Below are positions 1-10,765 of a stretch of DNA of 64,000 nucleotides, one piece after another. The position numbers were made by a program, and so were the translations under genes. Origin of the DNA: Dama dama. Lineage: Eukaryota > Chordata > Mammalia > Artiodactyla > Cervidae. Every line of letters starts with the position of its first letter. Position 1 is the stretch's first letter. Below the pieces are notes generated by a model. It saw only the letters and a program-made list of their open reading frames with translations. It was not told where the DNA came from and did no database searches. The stretch lies in assembly GCF_033118175.1 (NCBI RefSeq), contig NC_083701.1, forward strand, positions 57,598,501 to 57,662,500. Reading direction: 5' to 3'.

Positions 1-129
1 TTTTTTCTCATACAAAGAGACATTCTCATAAAATACTTGTTAAACCTTTACTTGTCCAGTCTTAGAAGACGAGTGCATAAATAAATTTGAGTGCATTAAG
101 TTCCCTCAGAACATTTTTCAGAAACTATT

Positions 130-760
130 GAGCTGATAGAAGATAGGATATGTGATAAATACCCCTGCCTTCAAGGAGACTACAACCTGATAATGTACAT
201 GGACATGAAACCAAATATTGCATGCTAAAACATGCAAACGTACACACACATACAATTGCAGTACTGTGAAATCAGTACCAACATAGGGAATCTGATAGAG
301 TATCATGGGGAACACTGACTGCTTATTGAGAACAAAAGAAGATAAAAAGGAAGGAAGGGAGAAAAGGAAGAGATTGAGAGAGAGTGGGCGAGGGTGAGAG
401 AGAGAGGAGGAAACAACATTTTGGAAACAACATGCAGGAAGACGGCATTGCAGGCATGATGTGTAACATAGGTCTTGAAAGATGAGAAGGCATTTGCTGG
501 TGTTCGCATGTGGGATGGGAGCTGGGGGAATTCCAGGTCGGGAAATAGTATATGAAAGGGAACGGATGGATTCTGGGGAGCGATGGGCAGGGCACCGCGT
601 AGCAGCTGAAAAGGAGATGTATTCTGACTACCTGCAGGCCGCAGAAAACCACCAAACATTTTTAGCGTTGGGATAAACATGATCGGATTTGCCTTTTAGA
701 AAGGCAGAAGTGTAGAATGTGTCTTGAAGGACAGTGAGGGTGGGAAGTTATCAAAGGAGA
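130..760 (+). repeat. Remnant of an ancient mammalian interspersed repeat (family not named)
   Basis: The text runs through landmarks of an old, widespread mammalian repeat: a 'ccctgccttcaaggagac' segment near 165, a 'gtcttgaaagatga' segment near 472 and 'gggggaattccagg' near 525. The same landmarks recur, better preserved, near 8.4, 9.2, 32.3 and 54.8 kb in this window. The family is probably LINE-type, but I cannot name it securely. Divergence is high and the limits are approximate. Open frames here are not coding. Confidence 0.4.
341..412 (+). repeat. Purine-rich low-complexity tract
   Basis: A run of almost pure A and G (GGAA, then GAGA units) with few pyrimidine interruptions. Long minus-strand open frames overlapping it are rich in Ser/Pro/Leu only because of this composition. 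Confidence 0.8.
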
Positions 761-1252
761 AGGGGAGGTGATTCCTCTGCATTCAGAGCTGTTTCTCACC
801 TGTAGCTTCAGCCTGACAAGCCACCTGTAGTTCTAGCTTCTTCCACGTGATTCTGCTCCTGTGTTTTTCTCTCTCGCTCAGGGAAGGTCATGATTTCTTG
901 CTGTTGTTGATATCTAGATTGCATCATGTCCCCTCTCATCACCTCTATGCTCAATTCCTTAGGATAAGTTTCCTCTGAAGTACTCGGAGTTGTTTCTGTT
1001 TCCTAGTTAGATCCTGACTGACACACCACAGCACTAATCTAGGGGGGAGGTGACAAGGGCCCTAACAAAAGAAGAGACAGTGCATGTCAGAGGAGAGAGC
1101 TGGCTTAGAAAATGGATTTGCTGAATTTGGTGACAGGTATGTGAGTGAGCTGGGATGGGAACAATCACAGCTGTTCTGATCTTTCCAGCTGGCCTCCTTA
1201 ACAGAAGTGATGTTTTTTTTTTAAAAAAAAAAAAACAGGTAATATGGGAATA
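761..1252. other. No gene seen; unassigned sequence
   Basis: About 490 bases with no convincing exon or recognised repeat. The stretch 780-1030 is slightly GC-richer than its surroundings and could be an eroded LTR or DNA-transposon remnant, but I could not match it. It ends in the homopolymer pair at 1213-1235. Confidence 0.4.
1213..1235. repeat. Back-to-back T10/A13 homopolymers
   Basis: Ten T followed directly by thirteen A, a self-complementary homopolymer junction. It lies shortly upstream of a Bov-tA fragment and may be the trace of two abutting tails of opposite orientation. Confidence 0.85.
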
Positions 1253-1311
1253 ATAGCTTCCCAGGTGGCTCAGTGGTGAAGAATCCACCTGCCAATGCAG
1301 GAGACCCAGGA
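1253..1311 (+). mobile_element. Bov-tA SINE, 5' (tRNA-like) fragment only
   Basis: About 60 bases match the tRNA-derived head of Bov-tA ('agcttcccaggtggctcag', then 'cctgccaatgcaggagac'). The BovB-derived second half is missing, so this is a truncated copy. It abuts a minus-strand BovB fragment. Confidence 0.8.
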
Positions 1312-1324
1312 AAAACCACAGCTT

Positions 1325-1632
1325 TGACGATACACATCCAATTTACCTGATTCAAGGACATCCCAGGTTCCCATGCAATACTGTTCTTCACAGCATCAGA
1401 CTTTACTTTCACCACCAGATACAACCACAACTGGCAATGTTTCCACTCTGGCTCATCCTCTTCATTCTTTCTTTGGCTATTTCTCTGCTCTTTCCCAGTA
1501 GTATATTAGACACCTACCAGTCTGGGGGTTCATCTTTCAGAGTCATACCTGTTTTGCTTTTCATACTTACTGTTCATGGGGTTCTCAAGGCAAGGATACT
1601 GAAGTGGTCTGCCATTCCTTTCTCCAGTGGAG
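1325..1632 (-). mobile_element. BovB LINE (RTE clade), 5' region fragment, interrupted
   Basis: Read on the minus strand, this matches the 5' untranslated region and first codons of the BovB endonuclease/reverse transcriptase frame. Markers are 'ccttgagaaccccatgaaca' upstream and a 'tattgcatgggaacctggga' stretch, where intact elements encode the start of the AP-endonuclease domain. The frame is broken and the element is dead. It continues at 1948-1985 after a SINE insertion. Other BovB copies in this window are 3' pieces, so this 5' piece is the exception. Confidence 0.85.
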
Positions 1633-1947
1633 AGCTTCCCTGGTAGCTCAGCTGGTAAAGAACCTGCCTGCAATGCAGGAGACTCTGGTTCGATTCCTGG
1701 GTGGGGAAGACACGCTGGAGAAGGGAACGGCTACCCACTCCAGTGGTCTTGGGTTCCCCTGGTGGCTCAGCTGGTAAAGAATTCGCCTGCAACACGGGAA
1801 AACTGGGTTTGATCCCTGGGTTGGGAAGATCCCCTGGAGAAGGGAATGGAGAACCACTCCAGTATTCTGACCTGGAGAATTCCATGGACTGTATAGTTCA
1901 TGGGGTCACAAAGAGTCAACACGACTGAGTGACTTTCACTTTCACCA
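1633..1947 (+). mobile_element. Dimeric Bov-tA SINE with 12-bp target-site duplication
   Basis: Two tRNA-like heads lie in tandem (about 1633-1751 and 1752-1947); only the second carries the BovB-derived tail ending in 'gactttcactttcac'. Unit 1 keeps a recognisable polymerase III A box (1644-1655) and an intact B box GGTTCGATTCC (1687-1697). Unit 2 keeps the A box (1763-1774), but its B box has the CpG-decay change GGTTTGATCC. The 12-base repeat TCTCCAGTGGAG flanks the element exactly (1621-1632 and 1948-1959), so it entered as one retrotransposition event into an older BovB. Confidence 0.95.
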
Positions 1948-1985
1948 TCTCCAGTGGAGCATGTTTTGTCAGGCCCTGACTAGCA
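1948..1985 (-). mobile_element. BovB LINE, remainder of the interrupted 5' fragment
   Basis: After the second copy of the target duplication the BovB text resumes ('atgttttgtcaggccctgac', minus-strand sense), in register with 1325-1632. Only some 35 bases are recognisable before the match fades. Confidence 0.7.
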
Positions 1986-2819
1986 GGGACATGCCCTCCA
2001 GCTGCTTAACATAGCTAGATGACATGGCTGGTGCTCTGGTTATCCCACTGCTGGTGGGATAATAAAATAATTACACCATTTCTAAAATTAGATAATGTAT
2101 TGGTACTAGTACATAGCTTTTTCAAAATTCTGAATTGAATACCGGGCACAACTCCTGGCACTGCTGATCCAACAGGAGTGCCAAACAATCTATCGCAATT
2201 TTCAACTGAAGCTCCCTTTTAAACTGTCAACAAGGCAAAAACAGCATGCATTTATATGAGTAATATTCAATTTCATACAATCATCACCACTAAGACTCAG
2301 AGCTAGTAGGTAACTATTTTGTGTCACATATTGTATACTGATAACCTCACAACAAAGAACTATGTAATTATCTAGAAGGGTCCTCAAAGATCCAGCTCTT
2401 TAGTATCTTTATATTTGATATGAGAAAACCATGACTAAGGGGTTACTGGGAGATCACATTTCATTAAATATATTGAAATATAAGAACAAAAAATACCGCA
2501 TCGAGTCATATGTATCTGTCATTACACCTAGACCTCCTAGAATTCTGCTGCTTGACAGTCATGATTATCCATTTCATCCTGTAATTCTATATGGTTTTTA
2601 TGACTTTATTTAAAAAAGATTCTAACGTAATCTACAAGCACCTCATGAATTGTAAACTCATCATGGATAAGAATATATGCCTGTTTCTAGCCTAATTCCT
2701 AAAGTGTCTAGTAAAATACCTCACAGAAAGTTTACATGAAGGAGCCACATAATGGTGATGATTCAGAGCATTAAAATATTAACCATTATCTGACCTAATT
2801 TCCCTTCCTATTTTCCCCA
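1986..2819. other. No gene seen; AT-rich DNA with one perfect hairpin
   Basis: Unassigned AT-rich sequence. At 2040-2062 there is a perfect inverted repeat, TTATCCCAC and GTGGGATAA, around a five-base loop. No splice-flanked open frame or recognised repeat was found in the rest. Confidence 0.45.
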
Positions 2820-3080
2820 TTTGTTAGAATCCTGACTGTTATTTAAGACTCAGTTCAAGCCCAGACTCAGTTAATGATGTCTCTCCTGACTACATCAGCT
2901 TACCCTCATTCCTTTATTTCCTAGCTACCTATTTGTTTTGCATCAAATATCCATCCATGGAAGTACCAATTTCTCCTAATTATTTAAATGTTTTAGCATA
3001 ATGTCCACACCATCTTTCAGATTCCCTCAAATCATTTATCATATTCTACCTTTTATGTTCATCATCATCAAAGCACATCA
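2820..3080 (+). mobile_element. L2 LINE, degraded 3' region
   Basis: The order of weak matches fits the L2 3' region in sense orientation: 'actcagttcaagcccagac', then 'ctcctgactacatcagct', then 'tccctcaaatcatttatc'. Divergence is high and the boundaries are approximate. Confidence 0.5.
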
Positions 3081-4989
3081 AAGATGAGGTATAAATAATG
3101 CTCAGCAATGCATCCTTTTTACACTCTCCAAAGTACCATTATTACTACACTTTCTCTGATTTTAAGGAAACCATCCATTTCCAGAACTCTCAGTTTTGTC
3201 AAATAAGTTATGTCCAACTTTTATCTAAACTTCTTGGGTGAAGTCCTGTATGTTCTCAGATACTATTGTTCCAGTGTAAAATTACAGATATTTTGAGTCA
3301 TCCTCCCAATTTGGAAGCTATCCTTTTATTGCACTGTTGAACAAATTTTATCTGAAATGGCCTTCATTCCCATTTCATATTTTAAACTATAGTAAACATA
3401 CATGCAAATAGTATAATATTACTGTTGTAAAGGTAAAAATAACATTCTACTTTGCTTTGAATACTCATCCTGATGAAAGAAAACTTGAGAATAAGAAAAT
3501 AATATTGACAAAGGTGTTTAGTAAGAAACAGTTCTTTATATTAATACTTTCCAATAATCTATATTGAAAATAAAAACATTTCATTAGACATTTAGAATCA
3601 ACTGTGCTTTGCAATCTTAATATAAACATTTTTCACACTATCTAATGGTTATCTGATAATTTTTTAAAAATTTAAGTACTCTCTAGTATTCATAATATGT
3701 GTAGACACTTCATACAGGGAAATTATTCTATTGATCACAGAAAAAGAATAAAAGAACAATATTAACTATTTAAAATATATTAAGAGATGCATCATCAAGC
3801 CTGTCCTTATTCAAAATGTAATCTTTTAAAAATTCTAAGAATTTCCAAATATGTTATCTTATAGAAGGTTAAGAGTAGCTGTTTCAGACAAATAAGTTTT
3901 AAATTTTGAATATATTCTTTGCAGTGTTTCGGTGGTAGTTTGTTGTTTCCTCAGATTTATGTTTTCATTTTGGCAAACCCTTTCACAGAAAATCTTGCAA
4001 ACAATACAGTGTTCAGAACTTCCCCTCATAGGTTATGTCTTGTTGATACTTTAGTATTTCAAAAATTGTCTATGGAAATACACCCTGAGACAGTAGTGTG
4101 GGCTAATCATACAAACTACAATTATGCATACATTTGGAGCTACACATTTTCTCTAACTTAAATCTCAAATTTTACTCCCTTCAAAGACTTTGAGAAAAAC
4201 ACTGGCATATATATAAAAAGCAAATGCAACATTTAAATTTCAACACACTCAAGAATCTTCAGGCTTTTAATACTGTCAGATGATCTTAGTCAAAGCCTAT
4301 CTGTAACATACCTATTGTTGAACAAATGTGGGTTAACTGTGTTTACTGATGCACTGCAATGTGGGAACAGCAGGATGTCTCAGAAAGGGTGTGCTAGAAA
4401 ACCTTTATAGGATCTGGACCTGCATTAGACAATTTAGGGGAAAGTTTAAAAAAAGCTGAACTTTGTTCTAGATTGGATGCCATCGGGAAGTAGGAGTCAT
4501 TCCATGATTGGGTACCTTCAAAATTCTTATCTAAAAGGTAGAAACAGAGTGGGATTAATGTTCAGATTGGTTTTACAAAAGCAGTAACTAGTTAATATTT
4601 GGTCATATTCTAGTATTCAAAATGTCAATGTCTTTCTTTGCCTGTGCTCAATTAAGACCAGAGTGGTTGTCTTTTTGTCTAAGCCAACATGATCACAGAG
4701 GTCCTTACCCAGTGTTGATGGTCTAAAAATTGCTAGGTTCAACAGAACACTAAGGCCTACCTGTGCATGCCAGGCATGTTCTCTTATATAAGTGATTGCT
4801 TTTCTTTTTCTTGTTACAAAAAGAATAAAGTAGATAGGCTCACCATTTTAAGAATATATTTAAAAACAGGAACTCAGCTTTATTTTACTTATGGTAGAGG
4901 CTATAAGCAGCTGGGTCTTGTATATTGTTAGCATTACTCTGTGTTAGAAACACAACAAATATTCAATAACTTTTTCAACCAAATAATAT

Positions 4990-5026
4990 AAATAAATCAT
5001 AATGGTTCAAATAAATAATAATGGTT
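4990..5026. repeat. Tandem duplication, 19-bp unit, two copies
   Basis: The 18-base core at 4990-5007 recurs at 5009-5026 with one mismatch (C to A); the period is 19. It looks like a fairly recent slippage or end-joining duplication. Confidence 0.85.
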
Positions 5027-5270
5027 ATCAACTATAAAATATCTCTGCCAAAATCTGTAAGTAGAGTACCAAAGATTCAATCTGGTTGTAACAAAGCCAG
5101 TGAGCTGAGAATGGGAGTGGGTGGAGAATGTAAACTATTCCGTAACCACATTGTATCTGAATTCTTATATAACAGAGCACTTCGTAATGAATGTTAACTG
5201 AATGTGCAGGCACTGCTAGGACTTAGAAATACAATTATAATAAGATCAAGTCCCAGGTATCAGTGGGTAT

Positions 5271-5306
5271 GATGCCCTATATAGTTTTGATGCCCTCTAT
5301 AGTTTT
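5271..5306. repeat. Tandem duplication, 18-bp unit, two copies
   Basis: GATGCCCTATATAGTTTT at 5271-5288 is followed directly by the same 18 bases with one change (A to C) at 5289-5306. Confidence 0.9.
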
Positions 5307-7187
5307 ATTTCCTCATCCTTCACATTACACTGTGAAATAAAAATTGTGTCATTGTATTAAATAGTCAGAAGAAAATTAATATTAGGCTACATGTCTTTAT
5401 GGTCAATTTTGGTCCTTACTATACAGTCAATGTAAATTTTTAATTAAATTTTGGCTACTAATTGCTGGTTCAATGGAAAATTTTCAATATTTCCTTTAAA
5501 GTCTACAAGCATCACATACAAACTCAAGTGTGTATGGACTTTCACTGCATTCTCAATAATGAAGAAGTGTGTTCTTTTTATGCTGAGAGTGGGAATTTCA
5601 TTTATTTTATAATCTGATGTACATAGAGTAATATGTAGACACAAAATTAAATTTTATAAGCCATAGCAATTAAAGAAGAAATTGTTAAAAAAGAAATAAA
5701 ACTCACTGTTTACACATGAGATGATGCTAAAGCTAAACCTAGAAAAAGATGCTACCAGGGAACTATTAGGGCTCATCAGAGAATTTTGATACAGGGGCTT
5801 GACACAAGATTAATATAATGAAATATGCTGCATTTCTATACACTAACAACAAAATATCAGAAAAACAAATTAATGAAATAATCTCATTTACCATTGCATC
5901 AAAAAGAACAAACTAGCTAGAAATAAACTGAAGGAGACAAGGACCTATACTCCAACAACTGTAAGATGCTGAGGAAAGATACTGAAGATGACACAAACAG
6001 ATGGAAAGATATACCGTGTTTTTGGACTGAAAGGATCGATATTTTTAAAATGACTGTCTACCCAAGGCAATCTACAGATTCAGCACAATCCCTCTCCAAT
6101 TGCCAATGACATTTTTTTCACAGAACTAAAACAGAAAAAAATTAAATTTGTATAGAGACACAAAAGGCAATCTTGAGGAAGAAAAGAGTGGGAGGAATCA
6201 CGCCCCTGACTTCAGACAATACTATAAAGCTACATGAAGCAAGACAGTGCGGTGCTGGCACAAAAAGAGACCTATGCACCAATGCAACAGGATAGAAAGC
6301 CCTCGAATAAACCCAGGCATTGTTGGCCAATTAATCTGTGACAAAGGAGGCAAGAACATACAATGGAGAAGAAAATAGTCTCTTCAACAAGTGGTGTTGG
6401 GAAAGCCGGACAGCTACATGTATAAGAATGGAATTAGAACATTCTCTAACACCACATTTAAAAATAAACTCAAAATGGATTAAACACCTAAATGTAAGAC
6501 TGGATACTATAAAATACCTAGGTGAAACCATAGACAGAACACTCTTGGACATACATTGCAGCAATAATTTTTGGATCTGCCACCTAGAGTAATGGAAATA
6601 AAAACAAAATAAACAAATGGGACCCAATTAAAATTAAGAGATTCTGCACAACAAAAGCTGTAGAAAATATTTGCAAGTGGTACACTGGACAAGGGGTTAA
6701 TATCCAAAATATACAAATAGCTTAAAATAAAATAAACAAACAATAATATAAAATAAACAAACAAGCCAATCATGAAATGGGCAGAAGACCTAAATAGATA
6801 TATCTCCAAATAAAACATACAGATAGTTAACAGGCACGAGAAAAGATGTTCAATGTCACTAATTTTAGAGAAATGAAAATCAAAACTACAGTGTCCCATT
6901 AGACAAAATCACCATCATTTTTAGAGTCTGTAAGTAATAAATGCTGTAGATGATGTACAGGAAAGGAATTCTCCTATACTGTTGGTATGAAAATAAACTG
7001 GTGCAGCCACTATGAAGCACAGTATGGAGGTTCCTTCAAAAACTAAAAAGATTTACATATGATCCTATAATTATACTCCTGAGTATATATCCAGAAAAAA
7101 TTCTTAATTAGAATATATATATGCACCCCAATGTTCACAGCAACACTATTCACAATAGGCAAGGTATGGGAGCAACCTAAATGTCTA

Positions 7188-7216
7188 ACAAAAAATAAAT
7201 AAATAAATAAATAAAT
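7188..7216. repeat. (AAAT)n microsatellite within L1
   Basis: Five to six AAAT/AAATA units between L1 3' segments. The words 'gtctaac' occur on both sides (near 7181 and 7217), suggesting a small local duplication. Confidence 0.85.
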
Positions 7217-7251
7217 GTCTAACAGATGAATTGGCAAAGAAGAATTGGTAT

Positions 7252-7372
7252 ACACACACACACACACACACACACACATACGTACACACATACACACACG
7301 TGTACACACATACACACACGTACACACACGCACATATGTACACACACACACATATACACAGGCATACACAAT
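7252..7372. repeat. Interrupted (CA)n microsatellite in the L1 3' UTR
   Basis: About 120 bases of CA repeats with ACGTAC and CATACACA interruptions. It sits where intact L1 copies read 'ggtacatatacacaatgg', so the element supplied a short seed that then expanded. Open frames on both strands (Thr/His and Val/Cys repeats) are artefacts. Confidence 0.95.
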
Positions 7373-7866
7373 GGACTGTTACTCAACCATAGAAAGAATG
7401 AAATAATGCCATATACAGCAACATAGATAGACCTAAAGATTATAGTAAGGAGTGAAATAAGTCACACAGAGAAAGACAAATATCATATGATATCACTTAT
7501 ATGTGGAATCTAAAAAATTGATACAAATGAAATTACTTACAAAACAGAAACAGACTCACAAACATAGAAAACACACAACAGGGACTGCCAGGGATGGAGG
7601 GATTGGAGAGAGAAATTAGGAGTTTGGCATTAACACACTACTATGTATAAAAAAAAGGAAAACAAAAAAAAAAAAAAAAGGAAAACAACATGGACCTGCT
7701 CTAGAGCCTGAGGAATCATGGTCAATGCCTTGTAATAGCCTATGATGAAAAAGAACAGACATGTAGATCGCTATTATATTAGATAGTTATTATACACATG
7801 TGACTGAAAATTACCTGAATCGCTCTGCTGCACACCTGGAATTAATACAGCATTGTAAAATGAATG

Positions 7867-8439
7867 TGCTCCCATTTTTTTAATGGTTAAAAAATTAAGT
7901 TTTTTAAATCAAACTGGAATAAGAAGAAGCAATTAAAGTGCACCTCTAAATAAAAATGACCCAAATATGGTAATTGACAAGTTATAAAAAAAAATCAGCA
8001 CAAACAAAATTGTTTTAAATTTTAACTATTTACATTTGATCTAAAAAACATAAAGTAGTTCAGATGACTAGTTTCACAGGGAAATAGTATACTTGACCTA
8101 ATATATCCTAGATAGTGGTGTCTTTCTTCCTTCCTCTATCTATCTGGATATGATGCAATTAAACCTCTTAAGCAAAATATCTCAAAATTCCTACATTTTA
8201 AATCAATTGGAATAGTACCATATGTCACAAATATCTTTTTTTCCCTTTATTTCATCATAAATATTTACAAAAACTTCTATAATGAGCTACCATCATCCCC
8301 AAACTTAGAAAAACCAATATAAATAAAACCTCACCAGTGTTTTTCTCGATAATGATGATGCTCTTATAGTGTTATTTTTAAAATGCATATACTCATATAA
8401 CCCGGTTTTGTCTGTTACTTTGCTCACTTACAAAGTAAA
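7867..8439. other. No gene seen; AT-rich sequence
   Basis: Unassigned AT-rich DNA with no recognised repeat or exon. Confidence 0.45.
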
Positions 8440-8680
8440 TATTTACTGAGTGTCTTACAACTATTTGTAAGAAATCACTGGAAACAGTAATTAAAACAAA
8501 ACAAAACACATTGCCTCCTCCTAAAGAGTTTGCAAGAGGAGGGAAAATTTGGACATGTACACAAACACTAAAATACAGCAGTAAATAGTAGTTATCATTA
8601 GAGATAAGGGCAAAATCTTCTGGAAGTTCAGACTAGATAGAGATGGCTCCAGGCTGGAAATATCACACCAGGGCAGTTCT
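8440..8680 (+). repeat. Possible remnant of the same ancient repeat family as at 9.2 kb
   Basis: The segment 'ctcctaaagagtttgcaaga', followed by a 'gacatgtacacaaacacta' stretch and 'aatacagcagtaaatagt', parallels the 5' part of the ancient family seen elsewhere in the window. The match is weak. Confidence 0.3.
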
Positions 8681-9184
8681 CACCATAAAAGGACAGATCT
8701 TAAGGATGCATGAACTTTTAGGCTTACAGATAGACATCTGCTTTTGTTCTTGGGGACCCATGCCTTCCTAATTCTCAGTTCACCCAGTTCTTCTTCTCAT
8801 TCATTACTCTTTTAGTTGACCTAGATTTGTGCAGTTTAACTTTCAACTCTAAATGCAAGATGCTCCCACCTAATATCTCAGACTGAGCAATACTTTAAAT
8901 AAAAATGTATTATATTGACATATAATATGCACTGTGGTAATAATTTTGAATCCTGGTTTTCCTTTTTTATACCCACCTAGCAGTTATCTTTCCCTAGTTT
9001 ACTACATTTGCAAATGTGGTAAACACACCTTTTATGCACTAGTCCAAGAGTAACAAAGATACAGTAAATACTCTTCAAGGTTTTCAAACCATGGGTTTAA
9101 GACACTGGGGGCTGGGGTGAGGGGGTGTAGTGGGCATGCACAGTACAAAATGTATCTAAGAATTTATGTGAAAGTTATCTAGAT
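8681..9184. other. No gene seen; contains an isolated G-quadruplex motif
   Basis: Unassigned sequence of mixed composition. The only notable structure is the G-rich motif at 9107-9134, listed separately. Confidence 0.45.
9107..9134 (+). other. G-quadruplex motif
   Basis: Four G runs of 5, 4, 5 and 3 bases separated by loops of 2, 3 and 6 bases fulfil the usual G3+N1-7 rule on the plus strand. The surroundings are AT-rich, so the motif stands out. Confidence 0.75.
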
Positions 9185-10468
9185 ACAGATTCATCCATTC
9201 ACTCATTTTTCTATTCAACAGATGTCTCTGGCGTACCTATTATGTATCAGGTACTGTTTTTAGGACTCTTTTAGGACTGACAAAGTCCTTCTTTCCTTGA
9301 GATTATAGTCTAGCAAGAGGTGAAATTGAGAAGAGTCAAAAACCAAGCAACAAATGAATAAATATAAACAAAAAATGAAATCATAGTGATAAACAATAGT
9401 TATAGGTGCTAGGAGGATAATCAAAATAAAATAGTGGGCAAATGTGGTAGGGTGTCTATTGATTTGGGAAGTCAGGGAAGCCCTCTTTGAAGGGGGTGAC
9501 ATTTCAGATGGGATCTTAATGAGAGGAAGGAACAACCATACAGTGATCCGAGGGAAGAATGTTCAAGGCACAGAGAATAGCCCTACCACGAGAATGAATG
9601 TGGCATGTCGGAGAAACAGCAGTACTGCTGAAGTAGAAATGAGAATACAGTGGCTCAAGAAGAGAATAGGCAGGTAGAGCAGGCAATCCCAGGGACAAGA
9701 ATGCAGAATTAATTCTAAGTACAATAAGAAACAACTGGCAAATTTTAAGCAGATAAATGATATCATAGGAATTACATTTTAAAAGATTTCTCTGGCTATT
9801 GTACACAGAATGAATTTTAAGGAACTAAATATGAAATATGGAGAGATCCTATTAGGTAGCAATAATCCATGCAAGAAAGGATGATGACGTGGACTAAGGT
9901 GGAGAGAAATGGATGCACTCAGAAAATATTTTAGGGGCAGTGTTGACAGAACTTATTATGGGTTGAATATGAGAGAATGTGAAAAAGGGAACAATGAATG
10001 CTAAATAATAAATGAGAACCCTTCATATACAAACGGTATTTAAAGCTATAGGACTAAAAGGTCATCACCTGGAAAGAAAACATAGCCTTAAAAAGAAGAT
10101 GGTACAATGGAGAGGCTTTGCAAAGTCCAATACTTAGATACTGAACAGAAGAGAAATCAATCAAGGAAAGTGAAAAGGAGAAGCCAAATCACATTAGGTT
10201 CTTAGAGAAGTATGATGTCACCAAAGTCAAGAGAAGATACAGTGCTTCAAGATGGAGGCAGCAGCCCATGTTGTTGAATAATGCTAAGAGTTAAGAGAAG
10301 ATGTGAAGATTGGATTGGAGTCCATTAAACTCATTGGTATAATCTGAACAGAAGGGAACTGAATGCTGAGGAAATGGATCCTAACTGGGATGGAGTGAAG
10401 TGGCAAAAAGGAGATGCAAGAATGGAAATAAAATTACAGACAACAAATTCAAGACTTTTGCTGTGAAT
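9185..10468 (+). repeat. Ancient mammalian interspersed repeat, long copy (family not named)
   Basis: About 1.3 kb follow, in order, the landmarks of a widespread old repeat: a 'cattcactcattt' start, 'tattatgtatcaggtactg' near 9239, 'gtgacatttcagatgggatc' near 9497, 'gatttctctggctattgtac' near 9784 and 'ggtatttaaagctatagga' near 10035. It is probably LINE-derived. The copy resumes after the Bov-A2 insertion at 10766. Open frames here are random. Confidence 0.6.
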
Positions 10469-10479
10469 AGGGTATAGAG

Positions 10480-10754
10480 CGGAGAAGCAATGGCAACCCG
10501 CTCCAGTACTCTTGCCTGGAAAATCCCATGGACAGGGGAGCCTGGTAGGCTGCAGTCTGTGGGGTTGCGAAGAGTCAGACACGACTGAGCGACTTCACTT
10601 TCAGTTTTCACTTTCCTGCGTTGGAGAAGGAAATGGCAACCCACTCCAGTGTTCCTTCCTGGAGAATCCCAGGGACGGGGGAGTCTGGTGAGCTTCCGTC
10701 TATGGGGTGGCACAGAGTCAGACACAACTGAAGTGACTTAGCAGCAGCAGCAGC
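10480..10754 (+). mobile_element. Bov-A2 SINE (dimer of BovA units) with (AGC)n tail
   Basis: Two similar BovA monomers follow each other (each with 'caacccactccagt'-type text and 'gagtcagacac' near its end), joined by a short 'cactttcagttttcacttt' linker and closed by an (AGC)n tail at about 10739-10756. There is no tRNA head, which separates Bov-A2 from Bov-tA. An 11-bp target duplication with one mismatch flanks it (AGGGTATAGAG at 10469-10479, AGGGTACAGAG at 10755-10765). The trinucleotide tail is a likely length polymorphism. Confidence 0.95.
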
Positions 10755-10765
10755 AGGGTACAGAG

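Larger units (their letters stand above)
3081..5679. other. No gene seen; AT-rich unique sequence
   Basis: About 2.6 kb of AT-rich DNA without recognisable interspersed repeats. The longest open frames are near 80 codons and look random. It contains two short tandem duplications at 4990-5026 and 5271-5306, listed separately. Confidence 0.5.
5680..7866 (+). mobile_element. L1 LINE, 5'-truncated copy: ORF2 C-terminal half plus 3' UTR
   Basis: The copy starts inside the reverse transcriptase domain and runs to the L1 3' end ('ttaatacagcattgtaaaat'). At 5709-5720 the place of the catalytic FADD motif reads Phe-Thr-His-Glu, so both aspartates are gone. Frameshifts and stops are frequent. The longest surviving piece is an 84-codon frame at 6338-6592 from the ORF2 C-terminal region. 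The 3' UTR carries a long (CA)n microsatellite (7252-7372). No target duplication could be recognised. The copy is dead. Confidence 0.93.

Noticed and set aside
303..680. A 125-codon minus-strand frame
   Set aside because: Its composition follows the purine tract at 341-412 and an ancient repeat; no domain is present.
1644..1697. A functional tRNA gene
   Set aside because: The A and B boxes belong to the tRNA-derived head of a Bov-tA SINE; no cloverleaf is complete.
4764..4782. A p53 response element
   Set aside because: One half-site (AGGCATGTTC) is perfect, but the adjoining half has two mismatches and overlaps it by one base, so the spacing is wrong.
7043..7426. Cys/Val-rich and Thr/His-rich frames on the two strands
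   Set aside because: They are translations of a CA/TG microsatellite.
8520..8570. MaLR-type LTR
   Set aside because: The 'aatttggacatgtacac' stretch recalls MLT1 elements, but the neighbouring sequence fits the ancient repeat family better.
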